From positions 1 to 6,803 of the forward strand of contig JAKAPB010000108.1 of NCBI GenBank assembly GCA_021823045.1: 6,803 nucleotides of DNA, read 5' to 3'. The notes beneath the pieces are model-generated. The model worked only from the letters and a program-made list of their open reading frames with translations, was not told the DNA's origin and did not search any database. Both the position numbers and the translations under genes were made by a program. The stretch is from Actinomycetes bacterium (GTDB lineage: Bacteria > Actinomycetota > Acidimicrobiia > Acidimicrobiales > Acidimicrobiaceae). Shown here piece by piece: positions 6,052 to 6,803 of this stretch. Each line of letters starts with the position of its first letter. The stretch's first letter is position 1.

Positions 6052-6382
6052 CTTAGCGTTTCTGATCAACCCTCACGGCGTTGTAGGAAGTTATATCCCA
6101 TCTGTTCGGTATTCTTCCGCCATTTGCCCGGCGAGATCGTTTCGCGAGGGAGATTGGTATCTCGGTCTTCCTTCTGCCGCGTCTTTGGGCCGCGTAAAAC
6201 CAGACTGATAAGGTCGTAGCGGGCAATTTTAGACTCGAACGATGATTGCCGTCGAAATACACGCTTGATCTCGGCACCTTTAATCTATGTTCCCTGCGGT
6301 CCCTGGCGGCAACAAAGTAGAACATTTGTGATCTTTGAAAACCCGCCCCATCGCCACAGGTTACTCAAACTCTTGTATTTGA
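6052..6382. other. Non-coding spacer with no supported gene
   Basis: This stretch of about 330 bases separates the RNA candidate from the end of nth. The only long open frame (minus, 6325-6053) is Arg-rich, lacks a ribosome site and shows no domain pattern, so I do not call it. A perfect short inverted repeat, GAGAT-TGGT-ATCTC, lies at 6150-6163 without a T-run. No tRNA, terminator or insertion-sequence end was recognised. Confidence 0.5.
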
Positions 6383-6803
6383 TCAAAGAGTGCTAAAGCT
6401 TGGACAAATATCTCCCAGCGGACAGGCTTCACATTTTGGTTTCCTGGCCGAACATACCCGCCTACCGTGCAGTATCAATCGCAGGCCGAAAGCGGCGGCA
6501 TCCAGAGGAGCCAGCCACCCCAGCAGGTCCATCTCTATCCTCGCCGGGTCAGTGAATTCGGTAAGTCCGAGTCGCCCACTTAGCCTAATTACATGGGTAT
6601 CGACGGCGATTCCAGGCTTGGAAAACCCAACCGTCACGATCACGTTTGCGGTTTTACGACCCACTCCACTTAGCTCAACCAGCCGATCGATGGTGTCTGG
6701 GACCTCTCCGTCGTACCGCTCTACCAGCTCACGAGAGAAAGAGACAATATTCTGCGCCTTATTCCTGTAAAAACCGGTTGGCCTGATCAATGTTTCGACC
6801 CTA
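6383..6803 (-). CDS. nth: Endonuclease III, C-terminal part (cut by the window edge)
   Basis: The last 139 residues of a DNA glycosylase/AP lyase that removes oxidised pyrimidines in base excision repair. The frame is open to the right edge (RVETLI before the internal TTG), so the true start lies outside; a TTG near 6790 is not the start. Visible: FYRNKAQNI, the helix-hairpin-helix LSGVGRKTANVI with the Schiff-base Lys, AVDTHVIRLSGRLG with the catalytic Asp, LILHGRRVC, and a [4Fe-4S] cluster motif C-x6-C-x2-C-x5-C (CSARKPKCEACPLGDIC) at the C-terminus. Compared with E. coli Nth (211 residues), roughly the first third is missing from the window. It is transcribed toward the small ORF, and no terminator hairpin with a T-run was found after its TGA. 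MutY is unlikely because the catalytic Lys is present and the gene ends soon after the cluster. Confidence 0.93.
   Translation of the reverse strand, partial: RVETLIRPTGFYRNKAQNIVSFSRELVERYDGEVPDTIDRLVELSGVGRKTANVIVTVGFSKPGIAVDTHVIRLSGRLGLTEFTDPARIEMDLLGWLAPLDAAAFGLRLILHGRRVCSARKPKCEACPLGDICPSFSTL

Noticed and set aside
6053..6325. 90-codon Arg-rich frame on the minus strand
   Set aside because: It has no ribosome site, no domain pattern, a skewed composition, and its 3' end reaches the spacer next to the RNA candidate.

Overview
The window looks like chromosomal DNA from a mid-GC actinobacterium, possibly of the class Acidimicrobiia. The pointers are a monofunctional HisB, a hisD-C-B-H-A-F order, an actinobacterial-type GroES paralogue ending in TGLYL, a HisA with a PriA-like VDLDAA/GDNR segment, and frequent GTG and TTG starts. 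The assignment is an inference from gene content; the base composition is only judged by eye to be near half G+C.

From 5615 down to 1, on the minus strand, lies a compact histidine operon: hisD, hisC, hisB, hisH, hisA, hisF, then a GroES-like gene and the first 22 codons of an unidentified gene cut by the left edge. Gaps are small: hisD/hisC overlap as ATGA, hisA/hisF overlap by 10 nt, and the GroES-like gene and the last gene overlap as TGATG. HisD and HisC catalyse the last and third-last steps, HisB the dehydration between HisF/HisH and HisC, and HisA and HisF/HisH convert ProFAR to imidazole glycerol phosphate and AICAR. hisG and hisI/hisE are not in the window.

The most notable observation is in hisH. 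Its reading frame breaks exactly where the glutaminase motif (F-H-P-E) should be. The expected C-terminal tail (GLKILANF) follows at once in another frame and ends with a stop overlapping the hisA start. A deletion of about 29 nt, removing the catalytic His and Glu, explains this. All other complete genes look intact.

Between 5616 and 5746 is a divergent intergenic region with a small coiled-coil-like ORF (5747-5938) on the plus strand. From 5939 to 6382 there is no convincing protein gene. It holds a roughly 100-nt foldable segment whose apical part resembles helix 8 of the small SRP RNA, though with deviations. At the right edge, on the minus strand, is the C-terminal part of endonuclease III with its catalytic Lys, Asp and [4Fe-4S] cysteines. 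No mobile element, CRISPR array, tRNA or rRNA was seen.
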